The notes: a model not told the origin generated them from the sequence alone. A stretch of 64,000 bases of DNA from Candidatus Schekmanbacteria bacterium RIFCSPLOWO2_02_FULL_38_14 (GCA_001790855.1 MGDH01000016.1:1-64000); one strand, 5' to 3'. Positions 27,333-37,040 are shown, numbered from the stretch's first letter. A program made the numbers and translations.

Positions 27333-28388
27333 TTACATACGAGCGCCGACAACTATAAACTCTTCCATTTGTTTATCCCCCAATCCCCAATTATCACCAT
27401 TATAAACATATGAACGCCGACCTTCCACCATATCGATGATTAAATTTTTAACATAATCCTTCTGTGTATAAACAATATTGGCTTTATCCAAATAGCTTTT
27501 TGATGGGATAAACTTACACCCCACTCCAGCCAAAATCTCCACTAAATGGTATGGTAGTTTTAACTTATTAAGAACTTTTTTCAAAAACACATATGAAGGC
27601 TTTTTCCATTTTGAATCATGATCAATATGATACAAACTTAAAGGCTTCTTAAAAACATACTGCTTTGCGCCTGATAAATGTGCCATGTATAGGAGCAGAT
27701 CATCTGCTCCAGGGCTTATCCCTTCAGGAAAACCATGGATTAAATGCCACCTCTCCCTAGAAAACAGCATAAAATCACCTGGAGCCTTGTCATGAAGAAT
27801 GGGAATTTTTCTCTTTAACAAAAATTCAAATGGACCTGGAGTATACATATCAATAATGTTTTGTTCACAGTATTTTAACTGCTCATCAATCGTTGTGATA
27901 TCTAAAACCCTTCTATTCACATCACATCGATCTATACGATACATTTTATCTTTTTCGAGTTTTTTGTTCGCAAAAAAATCAACTAGTTCTTCTGACAATA
28001 AAATGTCTATTACCGTAGACAGTATAAACTCACCTCTTGCCCTTCTGATTCCAACATTCCATGGAGTCAAATCGCGAATACTATAATCTTCAGACCAGTC
28101 ATAGTTCCCAACTGTAGATGAAGGAACAACAACTGTGCGAACCCTACAATAACCTAATTTAGAAGGCCATGAATATATATCCTTTATTAAGGGCCTACCA
28201 TTAGGAGGAATCCATTCTACAAGTATCAATTCAGATGATATTTTCTTTCTCTCCATTTGAGAAATAATGCCATCTATGCACACCTGCATCCTACGATACA
28301 TATTAGCACTATGATTGTCGTTTCTAGATACAATTACGATACTTAAATAAGGATTGTCCTGTAATTGATTCTTTTCCGCTCCATGCAT
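27333..28388 (-). CDS. GT2-like glycosyltransferase domain protein
   Basis: The 351-residue protein starts with a GT-A-like strand (LSIVIVSRNDN) and continues with features of family 2 proteins: PWNVGIRRARGEFIL near residues 110-125 and DKAPGDFMLFSRERWHLIHG near 210. I do not see a clean DXD metal motif, so activity and donor are uncertain. It overlaps nothing and lies 4 nt downstream of the HddC-like gene. The IS remnant follows its stop directly, so the transcript may be interrupted here. Confidence 0.65.
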   Translation of the reverse strand: MHGAEKNQLQDNPYLSIVIVSRNDNHSANMYRRMQVCIDGIISQMERKKISSELILVEWIPPNGRPLIKDIYSWPSKLGYCRVRTVVVPSSTVGNYDWSEDYSIRDLTPWNVGIRRARGEFILSTVIDILLSEELVDFFANKKLEKDKMYRIDRCDVNRRVLDITTIDEQLKYCEQNIIDMYTPGPFEFLLKRKIPILHDKAPGDFMLFSRERWHLIHGFPEGISPGADDLLLYMAHLSGAKQYVFKKPLSLYHIDHDSKWKKPSYVFLKKVLNKLKLPYHLVEILAGVGCKFIPSKSYLDKANIVYTQKDYVKNLIIDMVEGRRSYVYNGDNWGLGDKQMEEFIVVGARM

Positions 28389-28392
28389 AAAT

Positions 28393-29106
28393 TCACTTCT
28401 TACATATAGAATGTGTTTCTAAAAAATCTTTTGCTTGTTTATACCTTTTTGGGGTGCCTATATCAATCAATCTCTCTCTGGTATAAAAACCATAGATACA
28501 CTGCCCTACAAGTTTAGGGAAAATATCATTTTCAAGCGAACACTTTATACCTGAAGGTATTGCAGATAGAATACTCCTGTCAAAGAGATAAATGCCAGCA
28601 CTAACCAGCTTCCCGCTGCCGTCCATTTTTTCATTAAATTTGACAATTCTACCCAAATCATCAAGAACTATAGATCCAAAATCTCTCGCGTTTTGAATTT
28701 CGGTAACCACTATGGATAAATGGGACTTCTTTTTTATATGAAAATCAACAAAATTTGCCAGATCAACATGACAAAAGGAGTCTCCATTTATAATCAAAAA
28801 TGGACTAGATCTTATAAATTTATCAGCATTTTTTATTGCACCCGCAGTACCAAGAGGTGTCTTTTCTTCTGAAAAAACCAATTCAAATGAATGCTCTTTA
28901 TCATTGTAATAATCTTTTACATAATCTGTCATATAGCCGGTGCAAAGGATGAAACGCTTAAAACCATAGGAGGATATATATTCAACTAATATATCAAGTA
29001 AAGGTCTGCCATTAATCTCAGCCATCGGTTTAGGTCTATCGTTTACAACTTTTTTTAAACGTGTACCCTCACCACCAATTAAAATCAAAGCGTCAATGTC
29101 TTTCAT
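28393..29106 (-). CDS. hddC: Sugar-1-phosphate nucleotidyltransferase, HddC-like (heptose-1-P guanylyltransferase candidate)
   Basis: The 237-residue nucleotidyltransferase has the N-terminal loop GGEGTRL with Lys-Pro-Met (RPKPM) at residues 11-28, and INGDSF, the metal-binding Asp block. It adjoins an HddA-like kinase. In several species HddA and HddC convert D-glycero-D-manno-heptose-7-phosphate to GDP-heptose (the phosphatase GmhB acts between). The assignment relies on this pairing; a closely related RmlA/GCD1-type NTP transferase with another sugar is possible. Confidence 0.72.
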   Translation of the reverse strand: MKDIDALILIGGEGTRLKKVVNDRPKPMAEINGRPLLDILVEYISSYGFKRFILCTGYMTDYVKDYYNDKEHSFELVFSEEKTPLGTAGAIKNADKFIRSSPFLIINGDSFCHVDLANFVDFHIKKKSHLSIVVTEIQNARDFGSIVLDDLGRIVKFNEKMDGSGKLVSAGIYLFDRSILSAIPSGIKCSLENDIFPKLVGQCIYGFYTRERLIDIGTPKRYKQAKDFLETHSICKK

Positions 29107-29113
29107 GTGTAAA

Positions 29114-30112
29114 TTAATAGAAATCTTGTGTGGAATATAAAACCACTTGGCTCCCTAACTTTTCAAAACCTAAAGGAACATATATAAGATTTTTTAATTT
29201 TTCCTTTATATGGTTGTGATATTCAGGCTTGGCAAATAAAAGTATAAAACCACCGCCTCCAGCACCAAGCAGTTTACCACCTAAGGCACCTGCTTTTATT
29301 GAAACCTCATAAATTTCATCTATCCTGCCGTTAGTTATTAAACTGGTAAGATTTTTCTTTATAATCCATGATTCATGAAGTAGTTTGCCAAAATCAGTGA
29401 GATCATTTGAATCACGGTCAAGAATACTAATGGCTTCACCCACCATTTGCTTCATTGCACTTAATTCAGATATTTTGTTGTTGAGTTGTTTTATCTGTTC
29501 GACAGCAATGTTAGATGCATTCCTTGAAAATCCAGTAAAGAATAATAGGAGATGAGATTGAAGTATATCTATTTTTTCCTGTTGAATAGTAATGGGATAA
29601 ACATAAAATTCCTCTTCTCCGCCAAATTCAATTTTGTTAAAGCCCCCGAACGTCGTAGCCACCTGATCCTGTGAACCCACATTTTCTTTGATTAATTTTT
29701 GCTCCACATGAATCGCATCTGAAGCCAACTGTCTTTTGGTTATAATTTTTCCTTTTAGAGCGTAGAGCGCGTTTAGCAATCCCACAGTAAAAGATGAGCT
29801 GGAACCTATTCCTGAACGTGCAGGGACATCGCTTGTATGTACTATTTCCACGCCTCTATCAATCCCCATAAATCTCAAACACTCACGAACCGCAGGATGT
29901 TTTATTTCGTCAATACTTTGAGTCTCCTCACGTATTCTATACCTGATTAAATTTTTATAATCGAAAAAAGGTGGAAGATATCTACAACTAATGTAGCAGT
30001 ATTTATTAAATGTCGTGCTAAGAACAACACCTCCATGTCCTTTATACCAACCTGGATAATCCGTCCCACCACCAAAAAATGAAATACGAAACGGCGTTCT
30101 TGTAATAATCAT
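29114..30112 (-). CDS. hddA: GHMP kinase, HddA-like (D-glycero-D-manno-heptose-7-phosphate kinase candidate)
   Basis: The 332-residue GHMP kinase begins with ITRTPFRISFFGGGTDYP, typical of HddA and fucokinase-type kinases. It has the ATP-binding motif PARSGIGSSSSFTVG at residues 97-111 and the C-terminal GALGGKLLGAGGGGF loop. HddA phosphorylates heptose-7-phosphate at C1. It precedes the HddC-like gene by 7 nt. The isomerase GmhA and phosphatase GmhB, needed for the same path, are not in the window. Confidence 0.78.
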   Translation of the reverse strand: MIITRTPFRISFFGGGTDYPGWYKGHGGVVLSTTFNKYCYISCRYLPPFFDYKNLIRYRIREETQSIDEIKHPAVRECLRFMGIDRGVEIVHTSDVPARSGIGSSSSFTVGLLNALYALKGKIITKRQLASDAIHVEQKLIKENVGSQDQVATTFGGFNKIEFGGEEEFYVYPITIQQEKIDILQSHLLLFFTGFSRNASNIAVEQIKQLNNKISELSAMKQMVGEAISILDRDSNDLTDFGKLLHESWIIKKNLTSLITNGRIDEIYEVSIKAGALGGKLLGAGGGGFILLFAKPEYHNHIKEKLKNLIYVPLGFEKLGSQVVLYSTQDFY

Positions 30113-30130
30113 ATAAGAAACCTCTTGTAA

Positions 30131-31057
30131 TCAATAATTAGTTGCATCAGCTTGCCTTAAATGCCACTTCGAAAAATTATAAATATAATTGAATTCAGGT
30201 TTTAAAACCTTAACACAAAAATAAGATTCATATTCACCTTCTCTAAAACCGATTTCTTCGACCACTTTACGAACCATCGTTCCCGGAACGGCCCATGTTG
30301 TAATTTTATTTGCTCCCAGTTCTTTCAGATGCCAACATGCCCCAATAAAAAGCCTCTTTAATTTCCTGCTATCTTTCAACGAGCATTCAAAATCAACAAT
30401 ATCTCCGTAAGACGTCTTTGTAACAGGGTCTACGAACTTTTTTATAATTGCAAACTCACCAGTATCAATCGTGACAATTGAATATGAATACATTGGATTT
30501 AGAGCATAACGCCAAAAACGATATTTTTGCGAATCTTGAAAAATTATTATGCTATCCTGCTGCTTTTTGATCTCCGGGAAAACAGTCTTCTTTGTCACAG
30601 ATTCGCATTTTGTTCCATTATTTACAATATCAGCCAAATAATCAAGAATTAATATTCGCAATGCACCGATTGTTTTAAAACCAAATGAGCGTTCACAGGG
30701 CAATTTTGCCCTCTTATTGGCAAAAATACACAATACGTCCAAATCATTGAAGTTGCCGATTGCTGCTTGCCCTAATCTAGTAAAATGGCCTTTTTCTCTC
30801 CAACGTGGTGCAATATTTAAGTGGTTTGCCTGCCCGCATATTAAATTATGCGTCAGTTTCCTTTTTTGTATCCCAAATATACCCACCAGCTCATTACCGC
30901 AAAAACCACACATCAAAACTACAGGAATCACTGTTTCAAAACATTGCCAAGTCCAAAATTCCTTTGGCCTTTTAATTTTATACATTGTACTGAGCAATGA
31001 ATATATTACTGGAATATCTTCAGGTGTCGCTCGTCTGTAAATTATATTATCACTCAT
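30131..31057 (-). CDS. GNAT-fold acetyltransferase-like protein
   Basis: The 308-residue protein opens with a GNAT-like strand-helix start (IIYRRATPEDIPVIYSLLS) and has a central stretch LNIAPRWREKGHFTRLGQAA placed like an acyl-CoA-binding loop. The C-terminal ~150 residues may form a second, degenerate acetyltransferase-like half. It overlaps the RmlC-like gene by 4 nt. Acylation of an amino or hydroxy sugar is plausible from context, but the substrate is not visible. Confidence 0.55.
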   Translation of the reverse strand: MSDNIIYRRATPEDIPVIYSLLSTMYKIKRPKEFWTWQCFETVIPVVLMCGFCGNELVGIFGIQKRKLTHNLICGQANHLNIAPRWREKGHFTRLGQAAIGNFNDLDVLCIFANKRAKLPCERSFGFKTIGALRILILDYLADIVNNGTKCESVTKKTVFPEIKKQQDSIIIFQDSQKYRFWRYALNPMYSYSIVTIDTGEFAIIKKFVDPVTKTSYGDIVDFECSLKDSRKLKRLFIGACWHLKELGANKITTWAVPGTMVRKVVEEIGFREGEYESYFCVKVLKPEFNYIYNFSKWHLRQADATNY

Positions 31058-31572
31058 TTAACGAAATCACCACGCTCATCTCGCATAGACAATATAGGAT
31101 TTTTGATAGGCCACCAAATGTTAAATCTTGGATCATTCCATTTGATTGTAAATTGTCTTGATGGATCATAATAATGAGACTGTTTATAATGAAAAATGGA
31201 CTTTTCACTCAAACAGAGATGACCATTGCCATGTTTGGGTGGCACAAGTACCTGATGTTTATTAACATCAGACAATACAAAAGACTGCCATTTACCATAA
31301 TTATTTGAAAATTCATCATAGTTGATGACCATTAAATAAAATTTGCCATGCAGACATGAAATTAGCTTCCACGTTCGGTCATCCCCATGCACGCCCTTTA
31401 ATACTCCTCTTGTAGCAATCGAGATGTCATCTTCAACAAAGTCTATATCTATCCCTTTAGATTTGTACAATTCTTTACTATATATCTCAAAATATTCCCC
31501 CCTATGATCTTCAAAAAAAGTAGGTTTAATTAACAAAACACCACTTAGATATGTCTCGCACACTTCAATCAT
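31054..31572 (-). CDS. RmlC-like sugar 3,5-epimerase (cupin)
   Basis: The 172-residue protein is a dTDP-4-dehydrorhamnose 3,5-epimerase-family cupin: PTFFEDHRGEYFEIYS, then TRGVLKGVHGDD with the His of the active-site region, and PPKHGNGHLCLS. Since no rmlA/rmlD set is here and HddA/HddC-like genes adjoin, the likely analogy is to the GDP-heptose epimerases of Campylobacter (Cj1430-type) rather than to rhamnose synthesis. That is an inference. Start and stop overlap both neighbours by 4 nt. Confidence 0.75.
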   Translation of the reverse strand: MIEVCETYLSGVLLIKPTFFEDHRGEYFEIYSKELYKSKGIDIDFVEDDISIATRGVLKGVHGDDRTWKLISCLHGKFYLMVINYDEFSNNYGKWQSFVLSDVNKHQVLVPPKHGNGHLCLSEKSIFHYKQSHYYDPSRQFTIKWNDPRFNIWWPIKNPILSMRDERGDFVK

Positions 31573-32567
31573 TGATTAATCTCCTCAATAAAATAATTTT
31601 TCTTGTTCAAATACTCGTTTTGATTATTCACAAACCAATCCCACGTCTCTTTCAAACCATCTCGCAGTGGCGTTGTAGGGTTATAACCAATTAATTCTTG
31701 GGCAAGAGTAATATCCATAACCCTTTTACGATATCCAGTTGGCTTAGTAGCATCAAACTCATAATTAAAATCAATAAAACTCCTCAATGCCTCAACCAAT
31801 TCCCTAATGGAATAGCCTTTTCCACTACCTAAGTTGACAAAGCTTGATTTAGTTTCATAGTGTATCGCCTGTATAATACCTTCTGCAACATCCCTGCTAT
31901 AAACAAAATCCCTTATGGAACTGCCGTCTCCCCATATAATTACAGGATTTTCTTTCTTGTAGATTCGGCACATGATGGAAGGAATCACCATAGCATTATC
32001 TGGATCAAAATTGTCGCCCGGTCCGTAAACATTTGAAGGTCTCACAACTGCAAAATTGTTAAGATTATACTGTACTTTATAAGCATGGACTTGAAGTTCT
32101 GCCATTCTTTTTGCCCAACCAGCAAAATCCATCGGCATACTGTCCAATTTATAATTAGACTCTTTAAAAACATCTGTGCTTGCATATGCACCGATTGAAC
32201 TTGTATAGACAACTCTGCCCACTTTATTAACTCTGCATGCCTCCAAAACATTCGTGTTCATCATAACTGTTGGCACAAAATGACTTGCCAACTTATTTTC
32301 AGAAACAGCGGCTGACCCTTTAATACCTGCAAGATGAAAAACAAAGTTCATGCCTTTTGTTGCATCTTTGCAAAATTCAAAACTCGTTAGATCACCCAAC
32401 ACATGTTGGGCTTTGTTATTTACTTTAACTTTATCAAGAGATACTATTTTTACACATGCACCACAGTCACATAATATATTCACCACCTGCCTTCCAATCA
32501 AACCTGTTCCTCCTGTCACCAACACATTTTTACCAATAAAGCTTCCTAGTATTATATTGTCTATCAC
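31569..32567 (-). CDS. Extended SDR, GDP-fucose-synthase/epimerase-like, catalytic Tyr replaced by Ala
   Basis: The 332-residue protein has the Rossmann motif TGGTGLIGRQV and the SDR Ser motif YTSSIGAY. The position that should hold the catalytic YxxxK reads AGWAK: the Lys is present and the Tyr is Ala. The distance from the Ser to this block (25 residues) is as in GalE, so the alignment is firm. The fold is that of NDP-sugar epimerases/reductases (GPGDNFDPDN, WGDGSSIRDFVY). It is one of three related genes here (with 34402 and 39437). The reaction is unknown; the missing Tyr makes classic oxidoreductase chemistry doubtful. Confidence 0.78.
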   Translation of the reverse strand: MIDNIILGSFIGKNVLVTGGTGLIGRQVVNILCDCGACVKIVSLDKVKVNNKAQHVLGDLTSFEFCKDATKGMNFVFHLAGIKGSAAVSENKLASHFVPTVMMNTNVLEACRVNKVGRVVYTSSIGAYASTDVFKESNYKLDSMPMDFAGWAKRMAELQVHAYKVQYNLNNFAVVRPSNVYGPGDNFDPDNAMVIPSIMCRIYKKENPVIIWGDGSSIRDFVYSRDVAEGIIQAIHYETKSSFVNLGSGKGYSIRELVEALRSFIDFNYEFDATKPTGYRKRVMDITLAQELIGYNPTTPLRDGLKETWDWFVNNQNEYLNKKNYFIEEINQ

Positions 32568-32619
32568 CCCATTCCTCCCTCCTAAATTTGGTTAACCCAC
32601 AACTGGCATACCCATTGAA

Positions 32620-33798
32620 CTACGCAATGTTTAACCTGCGAAATCTATCTATACTAAGCCCACTATCATCTGTGTTGCAAATAATGCCAGCTGCTGTTAT
32701 GCGTGACTTTGCGGCTTGTAATCGTTCACGCATTGTCAGTTCGGTGACCTTATTAGAAAGATTGTATGACTCCATTCCATGTGTTTCCATATAACAACTT
32801 GCCAGCACATATTTAGGCTTATGCTTCAGAATAAATTCAACAGTTTCATTAATATCGTCTTTAGTTTCTCCGGGAAATCCAATAATAATATGGGTATCAA
32901 ATTCTACATAACAAATCTCGTTGAGAAGTCCAAAAATTTTGTCAAGATCACTTCTGCTATACGGCCTGTTCATCAATTTCAAAATTCGATCTGATGCTGA
33001 TTGAATTGGCAGATTTAGATGACGAATATTTCCTTTTGCCAAAAAATTGCTAATTTCTTCATAAAACAAAACAAAGCCCTCGGGGTTAAAATTATTTAAA
33101 GCAATCTTCAATTTAGGGTTAATTTTCAGCAAATTGTGCATCAAAGATGGAAGATTTGTTCCAATATCGCAACCATAATCACCAAGGCTATCAGATATTA
33201 AAATGATTTCATAACAACCTGTTTTTTCAACCATGCGTCGACAAGCCTCAACTATCTCATTTTCAGGAAAACTACGATAAGGAGGAAACGCCAATTTCTC
33301 AGAACAATATGTACATTTATAGTTACATCCTTCAGATACTAATATTTTTATGAATTGATCATGGAATGTTACGTCCTTGTTCGGATTCTCCTTTCTAAAT
33401 TTATCTACATCTTCACAAACATTTTCTTGAATGAATACAGAACAAACATTATCGAAATTAACCACCCCGCGCCCAAAATATTCTTCCATTTTCTTTTTAT
33501 CATCGCGCCAGTTAATAACGTATCCGCTAAATCCTTCTGCAAGTTCTTGTGGTACTATATCTGGCAAACAACCTGCTACTATCAATTTTGCATTATATTC
33601 ATTTTGATATCGTTTAACTTCGGCTAATGAATTATCTTTATGATCTCTTCTAAAACCACAAGTCCAAAGCAAAATAACTTCACTATCTTGGGGCTTGCCT
33701 ACTATTTCATGACCATTTTTAACAAGAAAAGAACGATATTGTTCCAACTCCGCCTTGCGCGTAGCACAAGCACTAAGCCATTTAATAAATACTTTCAT
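32620..33798 (-). CDS. MTTase-like radical-SAM protein without TRAM domain
   Basis: The 392 residues carry an N-terminal UPF0004-like domain with Cys11, Cys47 and Cys77 at the spacing of the second cluster of methylthiotransferases. A radical-SAM domain follows with C158-x3-C162-x2-C165 (GCNYKCTYC) and IIIGFPGET. This is the layout of MiaB/RimO/MtaB, which insert a methylthio group. It ends after the radical-SAM barrel without the RNA-binding TRAM domain and sits in the middle of a glycan locus. Sulfur transfer to a sugar or other small substrate is an inference; it could also be a stray tRNA-type enzyme. Confidence 0.75.
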   Translation of the reverse strand: MKVFIKWLSACATRKAELEQYRSFLVKNGHEIVGKPQDSEVILLWTCGFRRDHKDNSLAEVKRYQNEYNAKLIVAGCLPDIVPQELAEGFSGYVINWRDDKKKMEEYFGRGVVNFDNVCSVFIQENVCEDVDKFRKENPNKDVTFHDQFIKILVSEGCNYKCTYCSEKLAFPPYRSFPENEIVEACRRMVEKTGCYEIILISDSLGDYGCDIGTNLPSLMHNLLKINPKLKIALNNFNPEGFVLFYEEISNFLAKGNIRHLNLPIQSASDRILKLMNRPYSRSDLDKIFGLLNEICYVEFDTHIIIGFPGETKDDINETVEFILKHKPKYVLASCYMETHGMESYNLSNKVTELTMRERLQAAKSRITAAGIICNTDDSGLSIDRFRRLNIA

Positions 33799-33862
33799 AT
33801 AAGATTATTAGTTACAAACCTTTGATACTATTTTTATAGTTGCACCGGCATTATAAAGAAAC

Positions 33863-34375
33863 TTAAACTTCTATTATAAAATCAACATCGTTATTGGATT
33901 TATATTTATCAATAAACTTCTTTGCTAACAAATAAGTTTTGGATGGATTAGTTCTATCGTCTTCCAATAAACAATTTAAAGAATTTTCAATTGTCTTTGA
34001 TTGAATAGCAGCCATCGATAAAACCAAATCTCTAATGTGTCCACTATCAGTCTTGTCAGTGTAATAACATTCAACAATCTCCAGCGCAAAATCATAAAAA
34101 TATGTCAGAATTGCTGTAAGCAACAACACTTCTATATTCCTTTTAAAAAAGTTTCTATTTTTATTTGCTGGATCAAAAGGATCTTTAAAATACAATGCAT
34201 CTGCAGCGGGTTCGAAACAGGCATAATGCATTAAAGAAGCGACTGGAGAAATCAACGAATGCACACCTCCTAACGCACCAATATCAATAAATCCCAATGG
34301 GCATTCAGAAAAAGAAGCGTGAAGACTAGACTGCTTAAAATAAGGATTATTTACTATAGAATTCAATAGTAACAT
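33863..34375 (-). CDS. Truncated FkbM-like methyltransferase (probable internal deletion)
   Basis: The 170-residue product starts with GFIDIGALGGVHSLISPVAS and FEPAADAL, matching the first part of FkbM-type SAM methyltransferases (the SAM-binding IDIGA loop and the FEP block). The rest of the Rossmann fold is missing. Residues from about 70 on are a helical tail such as may follow the catalytic domain in longer proteins. It is probably a decayed gene with an in-frame deletion. A small protein with a new role cannot be excluded. It lies 26 nt downstream of the epimerase at 34402. Confidence 0.5.
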   Translation of the reverse strand: MLLLNSIVNNPYFKQSSLHASFSECPLGFIDIGALGGVHSLISPVASLMHYACFEPAADALYFKDPFDPANKNRNFFKRNIEVLLLTAILTYFYDFALEIVECYYTDKTDSGHIRDLVLSMAAIQSKTIENSLNCLLEDDRTNPSKTYLLAKKFIDKYKSNNDVDFIIEV

Positions 34376-34401
34376 AATCGTCTACTTCCAACATCTTAAT
34401 T

Positions 34402-35361
34402 TTAGGAATGATAAAGTGCGCTTCTGTACCAATCAATCGTTTTTTTAAGTCCAACCCTAATAGGAGTCTCGGCCTTAAAACCAAGCATTTTCTCTATTTT
34501 TGAAGGGTCAATCAGTCTTTTAGGAATCATTGTTGGTTTTGAAGTATCATAAATAATTTCAGCATTCTTATATCCATCAATATCAATTATGATTTCGAGC
34601 AAATCTCTTAGAACATATTGATTACCGCTAGCGATGTTTATTACATCAAAATTTTCAATTTTTTCCATTGCCAATAAAAGTCCATCAATATAATCATCAA
34701 TATAAATAAAATCCTTAATATCACTTCCATCACCCCAAATTTTCATTGGATTCTGTCGCTCGACTACCCTTCTAATCAAAGCTGGAAGGACGTGAGAGGT
34801 TTCCTGATCAAAATTATCGAAAGGGCCATACAAATTAGCAGGTCTTATTATTAACGTCTGCATAGGTTTTTTTATTTTTGTCGAATACATTTCACACATT
34901 ATTTCGCAAAAACGTTTCATCCAACCTGCTATAAAATATTTTTCAAAAAAATTATTTGAAGTGTCTTCTTCTTTAACAGGATAATCCGTTACTGGATAAA
35001 CTGTATTACTACTAATGAAAGCAAATTTTTTTACCCCGGTTTCATAAGCAGCTTCTAAAATTTGGGCATTCATTATAAGATTAGGAGTTAAAAGGAATAA
35101 CGGCTTTTTTTCTATCATTGCAGCTCCAGCTGTAACAGCAGCACAATGTATAACATAATCCATGTCTTTACAGACAATAGAACAATCTTCAGATCTTCTC
35201 AAATCAACCTTTATATATTCAATACGTTTATCTTTAATGACGACGTCTTTTTTATACAGCGTAGCTCTGATATTTGCACCATGGTCAAGCAATCGTTTTA
35301 TCAAATTCACGCCGGTAAATCCAGCCCCTCCAGTTACTAAAATATTTTTCTCTTTAAACAT
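34402..35361 (-). CDS. Extended SDR, catalytic Tyr replaced by Ala (paralogue 2)
   Basis: The 319-residue protein has TGGAGFTGVNLI, the Ser block ISSNTVYP and the YxxxK-equivalent block AGWMK, in which Lys is retained and Tyr is Ala. It shares PFDNFDQETSHVLPALIRR and WGDGSDIKDFIY with the SDRs at 31569 and 39437. This makes them a paralogous group within one locus. A GDP-sugar reductase or epimerase relationship is likely by fold, but the substrate is unknown. It lies 23 nt downstream of the radical-SAM gene at 35385. Confidence 0.78.
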   Translation of the reverse strand: MFKEKNILVTGGAGFTGVNLIKRLLDHGANIRATLYKKDVVIKDKRIEYIKVDLRRSEDCSIVCKDMDYVIHCAAVTAGAAMIEKKPLFLLTPNLIMNAQILEAAYETGVKKFAFISSNTVYPVTDYPVKEEDTSNNFFEKYFIAGWMKRFCEIMCEMYSTKIKKPMQTLIIRPANLYGPFDNFDQETSHVLPALIRRVVERQNPMKIWGDGSDIKDFIYIDDYIDGLLLAMEKIENFDVINIASGNQYVLRDLLEIIIDIDGYKNAEIIYDTSKPTMIPKRLIDPSKIEKMLGFKAETPIRVGLKKTIDWYRSALYHS

Positions 35362-35384
35362 AAAAACTCCTTATTAGTTGTGTA

Positions 35385-36932
35385 TCAGTTGTCAAATTCA
35401 TAAAATACATCGACATTGTTGTAAATAATTTTCCCATATAAACTTTTAAGACGCCTTCCTTGGATTGCGTATATCGCATCGATCGGGTATTTGAAAAATC
35501 GCTTCTTGACTCTCCATTTGGCGATTTTTTTGAGAATAAAATTATCGAAAAAAATACTACAAAACAAATCGAGCGATTTGCCCCATAATGACGTATCTGT
35601 TGGTGCACTATTTAGAGTGCCGGAATAAGGGAAATAATAAAAATAAAAATATTTTACCTGATTTCTATATGATTTTTTAAACCACGGGGCTTTAAATTTT
35701 CTCAAAGTATGATCAGACCACGCCTCAAGACTTTCGGGTTCTTTAAATCCATGTTTAATAGCCTCCCCATAAAGACTGGTGGAGGGATAAGGGGTATAAT
35801 AAAAAAGTCGAAAATCGAAATCAGGATTAATCTCTCTGCACTTCAATATCATGTCCATGGTTTCGAAGACTTCAGATTCAGGTACTCCGTGGACACCAAC
35901 CATTGAAGAGAAGGATGCCCTGATGCCAATTTTCTTCATCTTATTTACAAATTCATACGTTTGTTCAACCGTTGCTTTTTTATTCAATCTTTCAAGAGTT
36001 AAATTTGATCCAGATTCAGCCCCGATGTATAGTTGTTTACAACCTGATTTTTTTACCAACTTTAAGGTTTCATCATCATATTTTGCAAGAATAAGATTAA
36101 CACTAACACCTGCGTCCCATGAAATTTTGTAGGGTCTTTTATTCAATTCCTCGCAAAATTGTACAACTCTTTTCCTTGAAACAAAGAAATTATCATCATC
36201 TATTGTTATTCCGGTAATCTTGTATTTCGATACCAAAAACTCGATTTCTTCCAATATATTATCCATGTTTCTAAAGAAAATGTGCCTTTTGTAAACACTG
36301 GCAACTTCACAAAAAGCACAATTGTTAGGACAACCTAAACTCGTAATTATGCCTATCGATCTATCAGATCTATCAGCAAAAGGCTTTTTATAAATATATT
36401 TCTCAACATCAACAGCCTCAAAAGGCATTTTAACCTCTTCAATTAAAGACAATAGTTCTCTGCAAGGATTGTGGTATATCTTTCCTTGCTTCTTGAAAGA
36501 GATTCCTTTTATGTTTGACAAATCTCTATCACAGGAAAGTGCAACAGCCAGTTCTTTTAAAGTGACTTCTCCTTGTCCTCTGACTACAATATCTACAAAC
36601 GGATGTCGAAGTGTTTGTTCGGGCATGCTGGTTGGATGCCACCCTCCCCAAACAATTGGAACTTCTGGATGGAATTCTTTTATTTTTTTTGAAATTTCAA
36701 GTCCTCCTTTTATTTGAACACCTGTAAATGAACTTATACCAAAGCATAATATGTTTTTTTTAAACTTCTTGATCGTTGCGTCTAAGTCAACTTCTGTTCT
36801 TTGATCAATTATTTTTACTTTGATATCAGCATTTTTAAGATAGCTATATAAAAACATTAAAGAATAAGGCAATCTCCCGCTCATGGTTGTTCCAGGCCAT
36901 GGTCTGGGATAAAACAAAACTATTTCATTCAT
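35385..36932 (-). CDS. B12-binding-domain radical-SAM protein
   Basis: The 515 residues have an N-terminal cobalamin-binding-like domain (about 1-140, with IVWGGWHPTSMPEQ) and a radical-SAM domain with C201-x3-C205-x2-C208 (CPNNCAFC). The C-terminal region is rich in aromatic and basic residues. Relatives act in C-methylation, ring closure or other radical chemistry on small molecules, including sugars and lipids. The substrate here is not visible. The reading frame is open, without a start codon, back to the stop of the upstream transketolase gene. Confidence 0.82.
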   Translation of the reverse strand: MNEIVLFYPRPWPGTTMSGRLPYSLMFLYSYLKNADIKVKIIDQRTEVDLDATIKKFKKNILCFGISSFTGVQIKGGLEISKKIKEFHPEVPIVWGGWHPTSMPEQTLRHPFVDIVVRGQGEVTLKELAVALSCDRDLSNIKGISFKKQGKIYHNPCRELLSLIEEVKMPFEAVDVEKYIYKKPFADRSDRSIGIITSLGCPNNCAFCEVASVYKRHIFFRNMDNILEEIEFLVSKYKITGITIDDDNFFVSRKRVVQFCEELNKRPYKISWDAGVSVNLILAKYDDETLKLVKKSGCKQLYIGAESGSNLTLERLNKKATVEQTYEFVNKMKKIGIRASFSSMVGVHGVPESEVFETMDMILKCREINPDFDFRLFYYTPYPSTSLYGEAIKHGFKEPESLEAWSDHTLRKFKAPWFKKSYRNQVKYFYFYYFPYSGTLNSAPTDTSLWGKSLDLFCSIFFDNFILKKIAKWRVKKRFFKYPIDAIYAIQGRRLKSLYGKIIYNNVDVFYEFDN

Positions 36933-37040
36933 TATGTTATTGACTCTTGCATAAATAATGCAATGACGGGTATCTAAAGGGATATCCGCTATATGTCCAA
37001 AAGGTTCTGCAAATTTGGTCGTGTACCACCTTGCCCCGCA

